Assembly: GCA_022072055.1 (NCBI GenBank)
Contig: JAJVIK010000025.1
Location: forward strand, 1 to 64,000
Length of the DNA: 64,000 bases
Source: a bacterium
Lineage (GTDB): Bacteria; Hinthialibacterota; Hinthialibacteria; OLB16
Reading direction: 5' to 3'
Below are positions 8,554 to 18,184 of this stretch, in pieces; position 1 is the stretch's first letter, and each line of letters begins with the position of its first letter. The translations under genes were made by a program, and so were the position numbers. Under the pieces are notes generated by a model. It saw only the letters and a program-made list of their open reading frames with translations. It was not told the origin of the DNA and made no database searches.

Positions 8554-11151
8554 GTGCCTGCTCGATTTTTTCTTCCTTTGCTTTTGCTGATTTCGTCGCC
8601 GGCGGAGGCGGCCTATGAGCGCCCGGTGTGGGTTACCTCCAAGGATTTCGGCCAGTTCCATGTGGTGGTGTCTGACCAGGCCACCGCTGTCGAGAAGTTC
8701 GCCGCCGAGGAGTTCCGCTCGCTCTGGAAACTGTCGACCGGGAAAGAGATTGAGATCTCCGGCAGACCCCAGGGCGCGGTCAATGTCTGGATCGGCCTCG
8801 CCGGACTCCCCGCGCAACTCCAGGAATGGCTCGACCTCTCGGATCTCGGCGAGGATGGGGTTGTCATCCGGACCCGAACCAAGGGCGAGACCCGCAAGAT
8901 GACCGCGAACCACCTGATCCTGGTGGGAGGGAAAAAGCGCGGGGCGCTCTACGCGGTCCATCAATTCTTCGAGGATGCGATGGGGGTCCGCTGGCTGACT
9001 CCCGAGTTCACTTATTTCCCCCCGGAGCCGGTGGAGCACATCCATGAGATGGTTTACCGGCATGTCCCTCCCTTTGCGTATCGCGACACCAATTATCGCG
9101 CCTTCGTGGAGAACCCCAAGTTCGCCCTCGCGCACCGTCTCAACGGCAACTCCACCCGGATCCCGGAGGAATGGGGCGGCCACACCGCTTACACCCGCTG
9201 CGGGTTCGGCCACACCTTCCACTGGTTTGTGTCGCCGGAGGAACACGGGGCGTCCCATCCGGAGTATTTCTCCGAAATCGACGGCAAACGTCAAACCAAT
9301 CCGCAAGCAACCCAGCTGGACCTCACCCACCCGGATGTCCTGGCCATCACCAAACGGAAGGTGGCGGAGGCGCTCGCCGACAGCGCGACCCATGAGCGGA
9401 TTGTCAGCATCACCCAGATGGACTGGCCCTTCTGGAACGAATCCTGGCCTCAGAAGGCGATTGATGAGCTTGAAGGCTCCCCTTCGGGGAGCCTGATCCG
9501 CTTTGTCAACGAAGTGGCGCGCTCGATTGAAAAGCCGTTCCCACGCGCTTTCATTGACACCTTCGCGTACACTTACACCCGCCGTCCGCCAAACACGGTC
9601 AAACCCCGCGACAACGTGATCGTGCGGCTGTGCTCCATCGAGTGCGATTTTTCGCGCCCCTTTCAGGATTCCACCTCCAAGCTCAACCGCGCTTTTCGGA
9701 AGGACCTTCAAGGGTGGGCCAAAGGCGCCAAGAATCTGTGGATCTGGGATTACACCCAAAACTGGCATGCCTTTCAGGGACCGCATCCGAATTTCCATGT
9801 CCTCCAACCCAATCTGAGCTTCCTGGCGAGCAACGGAGTCACTGGCGTGTTTGAACAGGCCAGCCCGAGCTCGCCGCATTCCGATTTCGAGTATCTCAAG
9901 GGGTACATCCTCGCGCACGCCCTGTGGGATCCGGAGGTGGACTGGCATCGCCTCTACACCGAGTTCCTGGCCCTCTATTACCGGGAGGCCTCGCCCTTCA
10001 TTCATGAATACATCGAGCTGATCACCAAGAAAGCCCAGGCGCACCCCGAACCGATGACCATCTTCTCGAAGATGGAGTGGATGGATTACGACACGGTGAT
10101 GAACGCCGAGGGGATCTTCCGCAAGGCCTTCGACTCCGTCCGGGATCCGGAAGTCCGCGCGAGAGTCGATTCGGCCTATCTCCCGGTTCAATACTCCGCG
10201 CTGGTTTGTCCGCCCAAGATCGAGGTCGCCACCACCTGCTACCGCCTGCGCCGCCCACCCAGTCTGACCTTCGATGAGTATTGGGAGCGCCTGAGAAGCC
10301 TGGGGGTCACCTATTTGAACGACTACCCGATAGAGGAGTTCCGGACTCGCTTGGAGGGGAAGACCCCCCCGCGCTATGAAGAGATTCCCATTGCTCGTCT
10401 GGAAAATGAGAACTACGAACTATGGGTCACCCCAACCCTGGGAGGAGCGATCCAGCGGTTCCGGGATAAGCGCTCAGATATCGACTTGCTCAAGGGCTTC
10501 GAAAGCCCCCTCGAAGGGCGCTGGGTCTGGCAGGAGTGGACCATCCTGGACCCCGAGGCCCCCGCCGTGGAGGTCCCTGTCGCGAAATCGTACGAGATCA
10601 TTGAGAGTTCGGGCGCTCGGCTCAGCTTGCGGACCAAGCTGGCCAATGGACTGGCGATCACTCGGACTCTGGGCCTCCCCGCGGGGGCCACAATCCTCGA
10701 TCTGACATTGGAAATGCGTAACGAGTCCTCTTCCGCGATCACGCCCCGGGTCAAGCTGCATCCGGAGTTCTGGACTCAGGGCGGCTATAACCCGGAGATC
10801 TGGGTGGAGACCGAGAAGGGGTGGGAAGAAGTCGATCCGGACCGTCGGATGGGTCAGGAAGTGCTGGCCGGGAGATTGGACCAGGAGGGGATTCGCCGCT
10901 GGGGGTTCCGCCTGATCGGGAAGGGAGCGGTGCTCATGAACACAGTCCGCTCGGAGGAGATCTCTCAGCTCTCCTACTTCCACAATCGGGCCAGGGACCA
11001 CTTCAATCTCGAGGTTTACCCGGACCAGAGTCCGATTGAGCCGGGAGGCCGGCGAGTGGTGCACTCCCAATACGAGATTCTGGAGCGTTTGCCGTACGAA
11101 GGTCCGGTGACTCTGTATGGCCTCAATCGCCCAAAATCGAGAAGATACTGA
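8554..11151 (+). CDS. Exported DUF4838 protein, glycoside-hydrolase-like
   Basis: I start at GTG 8554 because GGGGAGG lies ten bases upstream and the product then begins with a normal signal peptide (VPARFFLPLLLLISSPAEA). The longer open frame to 8326 only translates intergenic repeats. The 865-residue protein has an N-terminal alpha/beta domain as in family GH67 and GH20 enzymes (residues about 25-150), then the DUF4838 barrel with HTFHWFVSPEEHGASHPEYF and ITQMDWPFWNE. A C-terminal beta-sandwich (ENYELWVTPTLGGAIQRF onward) resembles galactose-mutarotase-type domains. DUF4838 proteins are common in polysaccharide-degrading bacteria but their reaction is not well established, so the substrate is unknown. 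Action outside the cytoplasm is inferred from the signal peptide. Confidence 0.85.
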   Translation: MPARFFLPLLLLISSPAEAAYERPVWVTSKDFGQFHVVVSDQATAVEKFAAEEFRSLWKLSTGKEIEISGRPQGAVNVWIGLAGLPAQLQEWLDLSDLGEDGVVIRTRTKGETRKMTANHLILVGGKKRGALYAVHQFFEDAMGVRWLTPEFTYFPPEPVEHIHEMVYRHVPPFAYRDTNYRAFVENPKFALAHRLNGNSTRIPEEWGGHTAYTRCGFGHTFHWFVSPEEHGASHPEYFSEIDGKRQTNPQATQLDLTHPDVLAITKRKVAEALADSATHERIVSITQMDWPFWNESWPQKAIDELEGSPSGSLIRFVNEVARSIEKPFPRAFIDTFAYTYTRRPPNTVKPRDNVIVRLCSIECDFSRPFQDSTSKLNRAFRKDLQGWAKGAKNLWIWDYTQNWHAFQGPHPNFHVLQPNLSFLASNGVTGVFEQASPSSPHSDFEYLKGYILAHALWDPEVDWHRLYTEFLALYYREASPFIHEYIELITKKAQAHPEPMTIFSKMEWMDYDTVMNAEGIFRKAFDSVRDPEVRARVDSAYLPVQYSALVCPPKIEVATTCYRLRRPPSLTFDEYWERLRSLGVTYLNDYPIEEFRTRLEGKTPPRYEEIPIARLENENYELWVTPTLGGAIQRFRDKRSDIDLLKGFESPLEGRWVWQEWTILDPEAPAVEVPVAKSYEIIESSGARLSLRTKLANGLAITRTLGLPAGATILDLTLEMRNESSSAITPRVKLHPEFWTQGGYNPEIWVETEKGWEEVDPDRRMGQEVLAGRLDQEGIRRWGFRLIGKGAVLMNTVRSEEISQLSYFHNRARDHFNLEVYPDQSPIEPGGRRVVHSQYEILERLPYEGPVTLYGLNRPKSRRY

Positions 11152-11173
11152 CCCCAGACCGATCGGCAGCCTC

Positions 11174-11950
11174 ATGCAAGAATCGCCCGTGGCCGTGGTT
11201 ACCGGAGGAAGCCGAGGAATCGGGCGGGGAATCGCCCTCGCGCTGGCTTCCTGCGGACATGACATCGTTTTGAACTACGCCCGAAACGAGGAGGCCGCGC
11301 GCGCGACCGCGGCCCAGATCACAGAGCGCGGGCGGGTGTGCCGGATGGTGCGGGGGGATGTCAGCCGCATCGAGGACCATCCAGGGATCCTGGAAGCCGC
11401 ATCTCGTGGGTTTGGCCGGGTCGATCTGCTGGTGAACAACGCGGGGATCGCGCCGCGGGTGCGCCTTGACCTGCTGGAGACTTCCCCCGAGAGCTACGAC
11501 GAAGTGATGTCAACCAACCTGCGCGGCCCGATGTTTCTCACCCAGGCCTTCGCGCGCCGCATGCTCGAGCTGAAGAAGGGGGGAACTGTCCCCCACCCCC
11601 GAATCGTGTTCATTTCCTCGATCAGCGCCTATGTCGCCTCTCCCAGCCGGGGGGAATACTGCATCTCAAAGGCCGGTCTTGCGATGCTGGCGCAGCTTTT
11701 CGCGGCGCGCCTGGCCGGCGAGGGAATCCCGGTGTTCGAGGTTCGGCCCGGGATCATCGCCACCGACATGACCGCCAAGGTGAAGGGAAAATACGACACC
11801 CTGATCGCCGAGGGCCTGGTTCCTCAAGGTCGCTGGGGGACTCCGGAGGATGTGGGGCGCGCGGTGGCCGCGATCGCGCGAGGCGACCTCGATTTTTCCA
11901 CCGGCCAGGTGATTGAGGTCGGTGGCGGCTTCTCGATGCGCGTCCTATGA
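11174..11950 (+). CDS. Short-chain dehydrogenase/reductase (3-ketoacyl-ACP reductase-like)
   Basis: The NAD(P)-binding motif TGGSRGIG lies at residues 10-17, NNAG follows near 90, and the catalytic SSISAY...YCISK (Ser-Tyr-xxx-Lys) near 148-170. From the methionine at 11174 the protein is 258 residues, the normal SDR length; 19 upstream codons in the same frame do not look like SDR sequence. The family closest by wording is the FabG-like group of NAD(P)H reductases, but these often act on sugars or other carbonyls rather than fatty acids. The gene follows the DUF4838 gene by 22 bp and overlaps the next membrane gene by ATGA, so it belongs to a cluster with a carbohydrate flavour. Confidence 0.9.
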   Translation: MQESPVAVVTGGSRGIGRGIALALASCGHDIVLNYARNEEAARATAAQITERGRVCRMVRGDVSRIEDHPGILEAASRGFGRVDLLVNNAGIAPRVRLDLLETSPESYDEVMSTNLRGPMFLTQAFARRMLELKKGGTVPHPRIVFISSISAYVASPSRGEYCISKAGLAMLAQLFAARLAGEGIPVFEVRPGIIATDMTAKVKGKYDTLIAEGLVPQGRWGTPEDVGRAVAAIARGDLDFSTGQVIEVGGGFSMRVL

Positions 11951-13257
11951 GCGGCGGGCTCCTCCGGCTGCGAACCATTGCCCCTCAGTTCTTGCTTTTC
12001 GCGGTCTCCTTTGCGTGGTTGTGGTTCTGGCGCCCCTATGGCTTCCACGGCGGGGATTCCGAGTACCTGGACCGTCAGATCGATGGAGGTCTGTGGTTTC
12101 GAAAGCGTGAGCCGCTGGCGGTGGCGGCCATGCAGCTCTCCCGACTCGTGCTTCAGCCGGTCACCCTGTGGCCGACCGCGCTGTGCCTCTCCTTCGCCTC
12201 CTGCGTCGCGGGCGCGGTCACCGTGATCGTTCTCTGGAAACTGTGCCGGGAAAGCAAGGGGACGGTCCTCTTGTTCAGCCTGACCCTCAGTTCGGGGTAT
12301 GCCCTCCTGTTCCATGGGCATATCGAGGCTTACGCCCTTCCGACCTGCCTCCTGGCCGTGTGGGTTCTTGCGATCCGTCGAGCGGATCAGGGGCGCTGGT
12401 CCTCGGGCGCGCCGGCGCTCGCGTTTTCCGGGATGGCGTGGTGCCACACGATGGCGTTGTGTCTCTCGCCCGCTCTTCTTGTGACCGCATGGGTGCATCG
12501 CGGGCGCTTGCCCCAAGACTCGCGAATTTGGATCTTGGCGGGGCTGGCGTTGGTCGGGCTTTATGTCTTCACCGATGTCCTCCAAGTCGGGCATGGACCG
12601 GGGTTTGAGACTCTTCCGGCGATGCTCGGGTCAAGCGCCGCCAAGGAATACGCACCGCTGCTCTCGGCGAAGCATCTCGCAATCAAGTTTCATTTCCTGT
12701 GGGTGGCCACCCATGTGACCATCCCCTTCGCGCTTCTTGGGCTCCGGAGCTCGCGGCGATCTCCGGAGGCGCTCCAGCTCGCCGGCCTTGCCCTCTGCGC
12801 GTTAATCTTTCTGGCTCTGTTTCACCCGGATGCAGGCTATCTGGACTGGGACCTGTTCCTTTTGCCGAGTCTCCCCTGCGCGATCTTGGGGGCGCGGTAT
12901 GTGACCGGCTCCAAGCGCGCCATGGCTTTAAGCGCGCTTTGGATCGCGGGTTTCTTGGCGGTGTGGGCGCCGAGAACTCCGATTTGGGCGCGGCTCGCGG
13001 AACGTGGACTGGCGCGGGTCGAAGTGAAGAATTTCCCAACGGACGCCACGGTTAAGTTGGATGACCGGGGGCAAATCCATCGCTCCGTCTTCAAAGTCCA
13101 GGGAGGGATACACTCCCTTTCCGTTCTCCGCAGGGGCGAGCGCACGCGGTGGAAGGTTTTTCGGGCTTCTCCCGGCGCCCGGATCGAAATCCGCCTTCCC
13201 GAAGGACGCGCCCTGCTCCGAGGGACTCGCGGGCTTGAAACTCACGGGGGGGTCTGA
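11947..13257 (+). CDS. Polytopic membrane protein of GT-C-like type, unknown function
   Basis: The 436-residue protein has about nine to ten hydrophobic helices up to residue 350 and a soluble C-terminal 75 residues rich in basic and beta-type sequence. Short motifs between helices (GGDSEYLDRQI, HGHIEAYA, DAGYLDWDLF) resemble the acidic loop motifs of lipid-linked-sugar glycosyltransferases of the GT-C fold. No family can be assigned with certainty. Translational coupling to the SDR gene by an ATGA overlap suggests a shared role. The DWDLF motif near residue 300 would be the first place to look for function. Confidence 0.75.
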   Translation: MSGGLLRLRTIAPQFLLFAVSFAWLWFWRPYGFHGGDSEYLDRQIDGGLWFRKREPLAVAAMQLSRLVLQPVTLWPTALCLSFASCVAGAVTVIVLWKLCRESKGTVLLFSLTLSSGYALLFHGHIEAYALPTCLLAVWVLAIRRADQGRWSSGAPALAFSGMAWCHTMALCLSPALLVTAWVHRGRLPQDSRIWILAGLALVGLYVFTDVLQVGHGPGFETLPAMLGSSAAKEYAPLLSAKHLAIKFHFLWVATHVTIPFALLGLRSSRRSPEALQLAGLALCALIFLALFHPDAGYLDWDLFLLPSLPCAILGARYVTGSKRAMALSALWIAGFLAVWAPRTPIWARLAERGLARVEVKNFPTDATVKLDDRGQIHRSVFKVQGGIHSLSVLRRGERTRWKVFRASPGARIEIRLPEGRALLRGTRGLETHGGV

Positions 13258-13320
13258 TAGCAATTTCCCCTCTCGGCTGGATCGCCCTGGAGCCGACGCA
13301 ATTCCTTTGGAAGTTGAGAG

Positions 13321-15138
13321 ATGTGCATGTCGACCTCGGTCACGGTCAAACCTTCGCTGAACCCCCTTCTGCCTTACCGCACCCATTATTCCTCGGACCT
13401 GGCCGCGCTTTCCGTGGGCGCTGAGGTCCGACTCGCCGGTTGGGCGCATCGCTGCCGGGACCATGGGGGGTTGATCTTTATCGACCTCCGCGATCCGCGC
13501 GGGCTGGTCCAACTGAGGATCACCCCGGATGCCCCCGGCGACTCCCACGACATCGCCGCCAAGGTGCGCCCCGAATGGGTCCTTCAGGTGGTGGGGGTGA
13601 TTAAGCCCCGCCCCGAGGGAACCGAGAACCCGTCCCTCGCCACGGGAAAGATCGAAATCGAGGTCAGTCGGATCGAGATCCTCAATGTGGCGGCGGACAT
13701 GCCCTTCGATGTCGCCGACGAAACCCCGATCACCGAGCAGCAGAACATCGAGTTCCGGTACATCGCCCTCCGCCGCGAGAGCGTGGCCAAGGTCGTGCGC
13801 TTCCGCCATGAGCTCGTGCGGATGGTCCGCGAGTACTTTTACGAGAATAACTTCCTTGAGGTGGAGACCCCGCTGCTTTCCAAGAGCACCCCGGAGGGGG
13901 CGCGAGATTGCCTTGTCCCTTCGCGCGTCTTCCCAGGCAAATTCTACGCCCTCCCGCAATCCCCCCAGCAATACAAGCAGCTCCTGGTGATCGGGGGCGT
14001 GGAGCGCTATTTCCAGATCGCCCGCTGCCTTCGCGACGAAGACACCCGCGCGGACCGTCTCTTGGAGCACACCCAGATCGACTTCGAGATGTCCTATGTT
14101 CAACGCGATGACATCATGAACATGCTGGAGGGATTGATCATCCGCCTGGTGACCAAGCTCACCCCGGAAAAGCGTCTCCTCTCCAACCCTCTCCAGCGCT
14201 TCACCTACCGCGAGCTGATGGACCGCTTTGGCTCCGACAAGCCCGACCTTCGTTTCGGTCTTGAGATTCGCGACTGCACGGACCTGTTCTCGGAAATCGA
14301 ATTCCAGGTTTTCCGTTCGGTCATTGAGAAGGGTGGAACCATCCGCGGCTTCTGGTGTCCCGCGCCGCCGTCGTTCAGCCGGAAGGAAATGGATGAGCTC
14401 ACCGGGGTGGCGATGGAGCTGGGCGCTGAGGGACTGGTGTGGATTTCGTGCGGGGCGGAGGACTTTTCCTCCCCGATCAAGCGCTTCCTCTCCCCGGATT
14501 TGCTCGCCCGACTGCGGGATCGGGTCGAAGCCGCGCCCGGTGAGGGGTCGCTGTTCCTCATGGCGGGGCAGGTGCATGACACGGTGCTCGACCGTCTGGG
14601 ACGATTTCGCGTGAAGATCTCCGAGCGCGCCAACCTGCAGGACCCGAACCTGCTCGCGTTCGCCTATGTGATCGACTTCCCATACTTCTTCTGGGATGAG
14701 GACAACAAGCGTTACGACCCCTGCCACCACATGTTCGTCATGCCCAAGCGGGAATACATCAACACGGTCCTGACCGATCCGCTCCCGACGCTTTCGACTC
14801 AGTTCGACATGATCTGCAACGGCTACGAGATGTGCAGCGGCAGCGAGCGTATTCACTTCCGCCGGCTCCAGTCCGGAATCATGCAGCTGGTGGGCATCGG
14901 ACCGGAGGAGCAGGAGGAGAAATTCGGGCATCTTCTGCGCGCGCTGGACTCCGGCGCTCCGCCCCACGGCGGCGTGGCGCCGGGAGTGGACCGGCTGGTG
15001 ATGGTGCTGATGGGGCTTCCGTTCGTGCGCGACACGATTGCGTTTCCGAAATCGCAGCGCGGAGAAGACCTGATGATGAAATCTCCGTCCCATGTGGATG
15101 AACAGCAGCTGCGGGAGTTGGGGATTAAGCTGCGATAG
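13321..15138 (+). CDS. aspS: Aspartyl-tRNA synthetase
   Basis: This class II synthetase charges tRNA-Asp with aspartate in the cytosol. The 605-residue length matches the bacterial type. The N-terminal OB-fold contains VRLAGWAHRCRDHGGLIF; the catalytic core contains TPLLSKSTPEGARDCLVPSR, LPQSPQQYKQLL and RCLRDEDTRADR (motif 2 region). The GAD insertion lies between about residues 300 and 420, and GVAPGVDRLVM is motif 3. One oddity is that the usual QPEFTQID or QPEHTQID after RADR reads LLEHTQID. The start is at ATG 13321; a second methionine two codons on is an alternative. Whether the enzyme also charges tRNA-Asn cannot be told from sequence alone. Confidence 0.97.
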   Translation: MCMSTSVTVKPSLNPLLPYRTHYSSDLAALSVGAEVRLAGWAHRCRDHGGLIFIDLRDPRGLVQLRITPDAPGDSHDIAAKVRPEWVLQVVGVIKPRPEGTENPSLATGKIEIEVSRIEILNVAADMPFDVADETPITEQQNIEFRYIALRRESVAKVVRFRHELVRMVREYFYENNFLEVETPLLSKSTPEGARDCLVPSRVFPGKFYALPQSPQQYKQLLVIGGVERYFQIARCLRDEDTRADRLLEHTQIDFEMSYVQRDDIMNMLEGLIIRLVTKLTPEKRLLSNPLQRFTYRELMDRFGSDKPDLRFGLEIRDCTDLFSEIEFQVFRSVIEKGGTIRGFWCPAPPSFSRKEMDELTGVAMELGAEGLVWISCGAEDFSSPIKRFLSPDLLARLRDRVEAAPGEGSLFLMAGQVHDTVLDRLGRFRVKISERANLQDPNLLAFAYVIDFPYFFWDEDNKRYDPCHHMFVMPKREYINTVLTDPLPTLSTQFDMICNGYEMCSGSERIHFRRLQSGIMQLVGIGPEEQEEKFGHLLRALDSGAPPHGGVAPGVDRLVMVLMGLPFVRDTIAFPKSQRGEDLMMKSPSHVDEQQLRELGIKLR

Positions 15139-15200
15139 CCCAAGCGCATGTCTCGTCCAACGGTCATCCGGACTTACCCCAGAACCACCGCGAGGACTCT

Positions 15201-15518
15201 ATGGACCTCCTGGAGATTGGGCGGTGGGGAACAATTCGTGAGTGTTACCGCCCCTTCCTCCGAGAGGTTGAGGAGAGCAGGAGGGTCCTACCCGGTCAGA
15301 CATTCGGCGCAAGAAGGCTAGATCGCCAAGTTCTGAATGACACGGTGGATACTCAGGCGCGGGCAGGCTACCGTTCTCGATCTTTCCGCGCGGTCTTTAT
15401 CGAGGGAAATCGTGCGTTCTCAAATTCAGAGCTGTTCGATTTGGCTCATGTGCAACGAGCGGTCAGGGATCCATCCGTGATAAACTCGATTAGACTTATC
15501 CTTCCCGGGAAGCAGTGA
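15201..15518 (+). CDS. Possible small protein, unrecognised
   Basis: A 105-residue frame lies in the 616-bp gap between aspS and the GH42/GH14-like gene. It has mixed charged sequence (ECYRPFLREVEESRRVL) and no membrane segment or known motif. Its stop overlaps the start of a second small frame (GTGA at 15515-15518), as co-translated genes often do. Base use is less GC-biased at third positions than in surrounding genes, so it may be foreign, decayed or not coding at all. I give it low confidence. Confidence 0.35.
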   Translation: MDLLEIGRWGTIRECYRPFLREVEESRRVLPGQTFGARRLDRQVLNDTVDTQARAGYRSRSFRAVFIEGNRAFSNSELFDLAHVQRAVRDPSVINSIRLILPGKQ

Positions 15519-15526
15519 GTCGGACC

Positions 15527-15724
15527 ATGACCTCTCCCAAACGCGCAACGGAAATAATCAAGGACCACTTTGAACGAATCACACCCGAGCAGTTCCATGC
15601 AAACCTCCACCGGGTTTGCCCTGAGCTATTCGAGCAGCCCACGGGGAATGGAAAACAAAACACCAGGCGAAATGAGGCCCTCAGACCCTCCGCTCAACGG
15701 CGGTCCAAGAAGAACACTCTCTGA
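15527..15724 (+). CDS. Possible small protein, unrecognised
   Basis: From ATG 15527 (or GTG 15515) this frame gives 65 to 69 residues beginning MTSPKRATEIIKDHFERITP and continuing EQFHANLHRVCPELF. The segment TPEQFHANLHRVCPELF resembles a small helical motif seen in short partner proteins of two-gene modules, but I cannot name a family. The basic, low-complexity tail suggests a disordered end or decay. Together with the preceding frame it fills most of the gap 15139-15754; otherwise I see nothing in that gap. Confidence 0.35.
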   Translation: MTSPKRATEIIKDHFERITPEQFHANLHRVCPELFEQPTGNGKQNTRRNEALRPSAQRRSKKNTL

Positions 15725-15754
15725 CCGGAATCCGAGGCGCGAAGGCCCGCCGCT

Positions 15755-18184
15755 CTACCGGAGCTGCTTCATTTGAATCGAATAAGCGGGGAGTGTCTCG
15801 CTCTCATTCCAGGGAAACTCGATTTGCGCCTCTTGATCGCGATAGTTGAGCATCACCAACCGTCCGTTCTCCAGCACGCTAAGGTGAACTCTTTCCGGAT
15901 GACCGATCCGTAAGGCGGTTTGAGTCCACCGACTCAAGCGAGGATCATCCAGGAGGACTTGCTTCACAAAATCGCCATACAGCGAGATCGGCTCCATGTC
16001 TCCCTTAAACCGGTAAAAGGCGCCCGAACCGGTGTCCCCTCTCGCCCAGGAACGGAAAAAGGTCGCCTCCCCATCCACGGTCTCGTAAGCTCCTCGCGGG
16101 TAGCTCGGACAGATCACGGTCCCTCCCGCATGAATCCATCGATTCAGTGTTTCCAACACATCCGCTTCCAGGATATTGCCCCAGCAGAACACCAGAACCT
16201 TGTACCGATCCAGAAACCCCGCGCGGATCAGGCGTTCATCCAGAAAATCGATATCCACCCGGCGACGGATCTCCGCCGCGCGCGCATTGAAACCCCAGGC
16301 GTACAAGTGGCGGAAGCCGGAGTCATCGAGTTGATTGGAGGTTTCGGGGTAGTAGATCGCCACCTCCACGAGCGGGTCGGCGCGAAGGTCCAGGAGGGGA
16401 TAGTCCCGAAGCCAGTTTCGGATGGAGAGCGGATCGCTGAATAGGACCCCGTGCCGCGTGTAAAGGTTGTCCACGTTGGCGGTGATGGCGTTGTAAAAGC
16501 GCGCGACTGTCCCGCGCGCGCTGTGGTATCCGGCCGGTTCCGATCCCAGCGCGATGTCATACAACCGCGCGGCCGTGGCCGCCAACCGCGTGGCGTAGAT
16601 GTTCTGCTCGAAGCTGTCGGTCTCATTGGTGAGCCGAATACCCCCGGAGACCTTCTTCATGGACTCGGCCTGGGAGCTGAAATCGGTCCCGGATTCACGG
16701 AACCCCCACCCCCCCGAGGACTGATAGATCCTGGTGTTGGGAAGCGCCTTGCGGGCTTCCTCGGCCCAGAACGCGCACCACTCGCTCATCGAGTCGGTGT
16801 ACCAGGCGGTCATGTCCAGTCGAGCCCTTTTCGTTCGATAGGTTTCCGGCAAGCGCGGCGCGATTTCCTCGAAGGACGCGAAGGGTTCGCCCCAAGCCTC
16901 GCCGAGGCGCTCGATCGAACCGTATCGTCGCGCGAGGAAACGCCCGAACGACTCTCGCGCAAGAGGGTCTCCGGCCCACCAACCGATGTGGGCGTGCATC
17001 TTTCTTCCCTGATATCCCAGCACGCTTCCAGCGCCGGCGGGAAACTGCGCCTCGCCGAAATTCCCGCTCGGTCCGAGACGCACCGCCTCCAGGATTCCCT
17101 TACCCTCGTAGCGCTTCCCAAACGCTTCCAGGACTCTGGAAACATGACGGCGGTTCGCGGTGTTCCAAATGCTCGGCACATCATTGGCTTGGCCATGCTC
17201 GAGACAGACCAGCCCGGTGTTCTCCGCGCTCTCGTAATACCAGCTCGGGAGCGAATAACCCGAGGTGATGACCAGATTGGGGAACCATCGGAGCCCACGA
17301 GCGCGGATGGCCTCGACAATCTGGTCGTAATGCGAGAAATCAAACTCGCGCTCGCGCGGTTCGAGCATGTCCCAGCGCACAAAGCATTCGACCGAGGTGA
17401 AACCCAGGAGCCTCGCCAAGGGGACATATTCGCGGACATTGGCGAGAGAGTTCGCGAGCGAGGGGGGATTTCCGATGTCCTCGATTCCCACCGTGCAGGT
17501 GATTTCCATCGGACGCTCCAGGCGGACCAACGGCTCCACCTGAATCGGAACCGAATCCTCCGCTTCTTTCCACTCCGCCTCGGGGAGTTGAGGATAAGCC
17601 CATATGGAAACCAACCCTTGAAGACCGGAAATCCTCAGGTGGGTCAGGCCGGGAGCGACCCACTCCAGGGCCGGGACTTCAAACTCGAAGAGCGCCCTTC
17701 GGAGCTGATGGGTGTTCAATCGGGTGAACGAGACCCTCCGGGTCGGCTCGCTCCACTCGCCACTCGGATGGTTGTCGCGCGGGAGCAAGGGCCGGATCAC
17801 TCCCGCTCCTTCATCCGCGTGGTCGATCGCCAGAACCAAGCGGTCCCAATCCTTAAGAAACCCTTCCTTGAACCGAAATCGCCATTCGGACTGCTGGTAG
17901 GGATCGGTGCTTTCCATGATGTCGAGCGCGGCGACACCCTCCCCCCGCGCCTGCCGGATCTGTTCAGGGTTGAGCAGCTCCGCCGCCGATTCCGGATCGG
18001 GAGTGGAAGCGAACAGTAAGACCGGCTTGGCCAGAGCCGTGGGGGCCTCTTGAGCAAAACCCCTCACATCCCCTTGAAAGGAGAGCAAGAGCGGAAGGAG
18101 AACGACAAGCAGGTTGGGGAACAGGCTCGGTCGGTTGCGCGGAATCGGTTTGCGAGGGAAGCGACCGCTCGGCGGGAAGCTCAT
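15755..18184 (-). CDS. Exported GH42/GH14-like glycoside hydrolase
   Basis: The 809-residue protein has an N-terminal hydrophobic export segment (about residues 22-45), a beta-rich region to about 240, and then a TIM barrel. In the barrel FTSVECFVRWDMLEPREREF is the strand-1/2 region typical of beta-galactosidase-like clan A enzymes. GPSGNFGEAQFP near residue 370 holds the likely acid/base glutamate, a wording shared with family 14-type enzymes. GGIRLTNETDSFEQN near 530 holds a candidate nucleophile. A trimerisation-like alpha/beta domain (YKVLVFCWGNILEADVLETL) and a small beta domain close the protein, as in GH42. It is the last gene of a three-gene operon whose junctions overlap by four bases. 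The substrate is not determined. Confidence 0.85.
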   Translation of the reverse strand: MSFPPSGRFPRKPIPRNRPSLFPNLLVVLLPLLLSFQGDVRGFAQEAPTALAKPVLLFASTPDPESAAELLNPEQIRQARGEGVAALDIMESTDPYQQSEWRFRFKEGFLKDWDRLVLAIDHADEGAGVIRPLLPRDNHPSGEWSEPTRRVSFTRLNTHQLRRALFEFEVPALEWVAPGLTHLRISGLQGLVSIWAYPQLPEAEWKEAEDSVPIQVEPLVRLERPMEITCTVGIEDIGNPPSLANSLANVREYVPLARLLGFTSVECFVRWDMLEPREREFDFSHYDQIVEAIRARGLRWFPNLVITSGYSLPSWYYESAENTGLVCLEHGQANDVPSIWNTANRRHVSRVLEAFGKRYEGKGILEAVRLGPSGNFGEAQFPAGAGSVLGYQGRKMHAHIGWWAGDPLARESFGRFLARRYGSIERLGEAWGEPFASFEEIAPRLPETYRTKRARLDMTAWYTDSMSEWCAFWAEEARKALPNTRIYQSSGGWGFRESGTDFSSQAESMKKVSGGIRLTNETDSFEQNIYATRLAATAARLYDIALGSEPAGYHSARGTVARFYNAITANVDNLYTRHGVLFSDPLSIRNWLRDYPLLDLRADPLVEVAIYYPETSNQLDDSGFRHLYAWGFNARAAEIRRRVDIDFLDERLIRAGFLDRYKVLVFCWGNILEADVLETLNRWIHAGGTVICPSYPRGAYETVDGEATFFRSWARGDTGSGAFYRFKGDMEPISLYGDFVKQVLLDDPRLSRWTQTALRIGHPERVHLSVLENGRLVMLNYRDQEAQIEFPWNESETLPAYSIQMKQLR

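Noticed and set aside
8044-10191. Long minus-strand open frame opposite the DUF4838 gene
   Set aside because: It is a by-product of GC-rich codon use; the product has no family features while the plus strand codes for recognisable domains. The same holds for long frames opposite the FG-GAP gene (1761-3233) and aspS (12928-15093).
15201-15724. Confident toxin-antitoxin call for the two small frames after aspS
   Set aside because: Neither product shows a toxin fold or a DNA-binding motif; kept only as low-confidence hypothetical genes.
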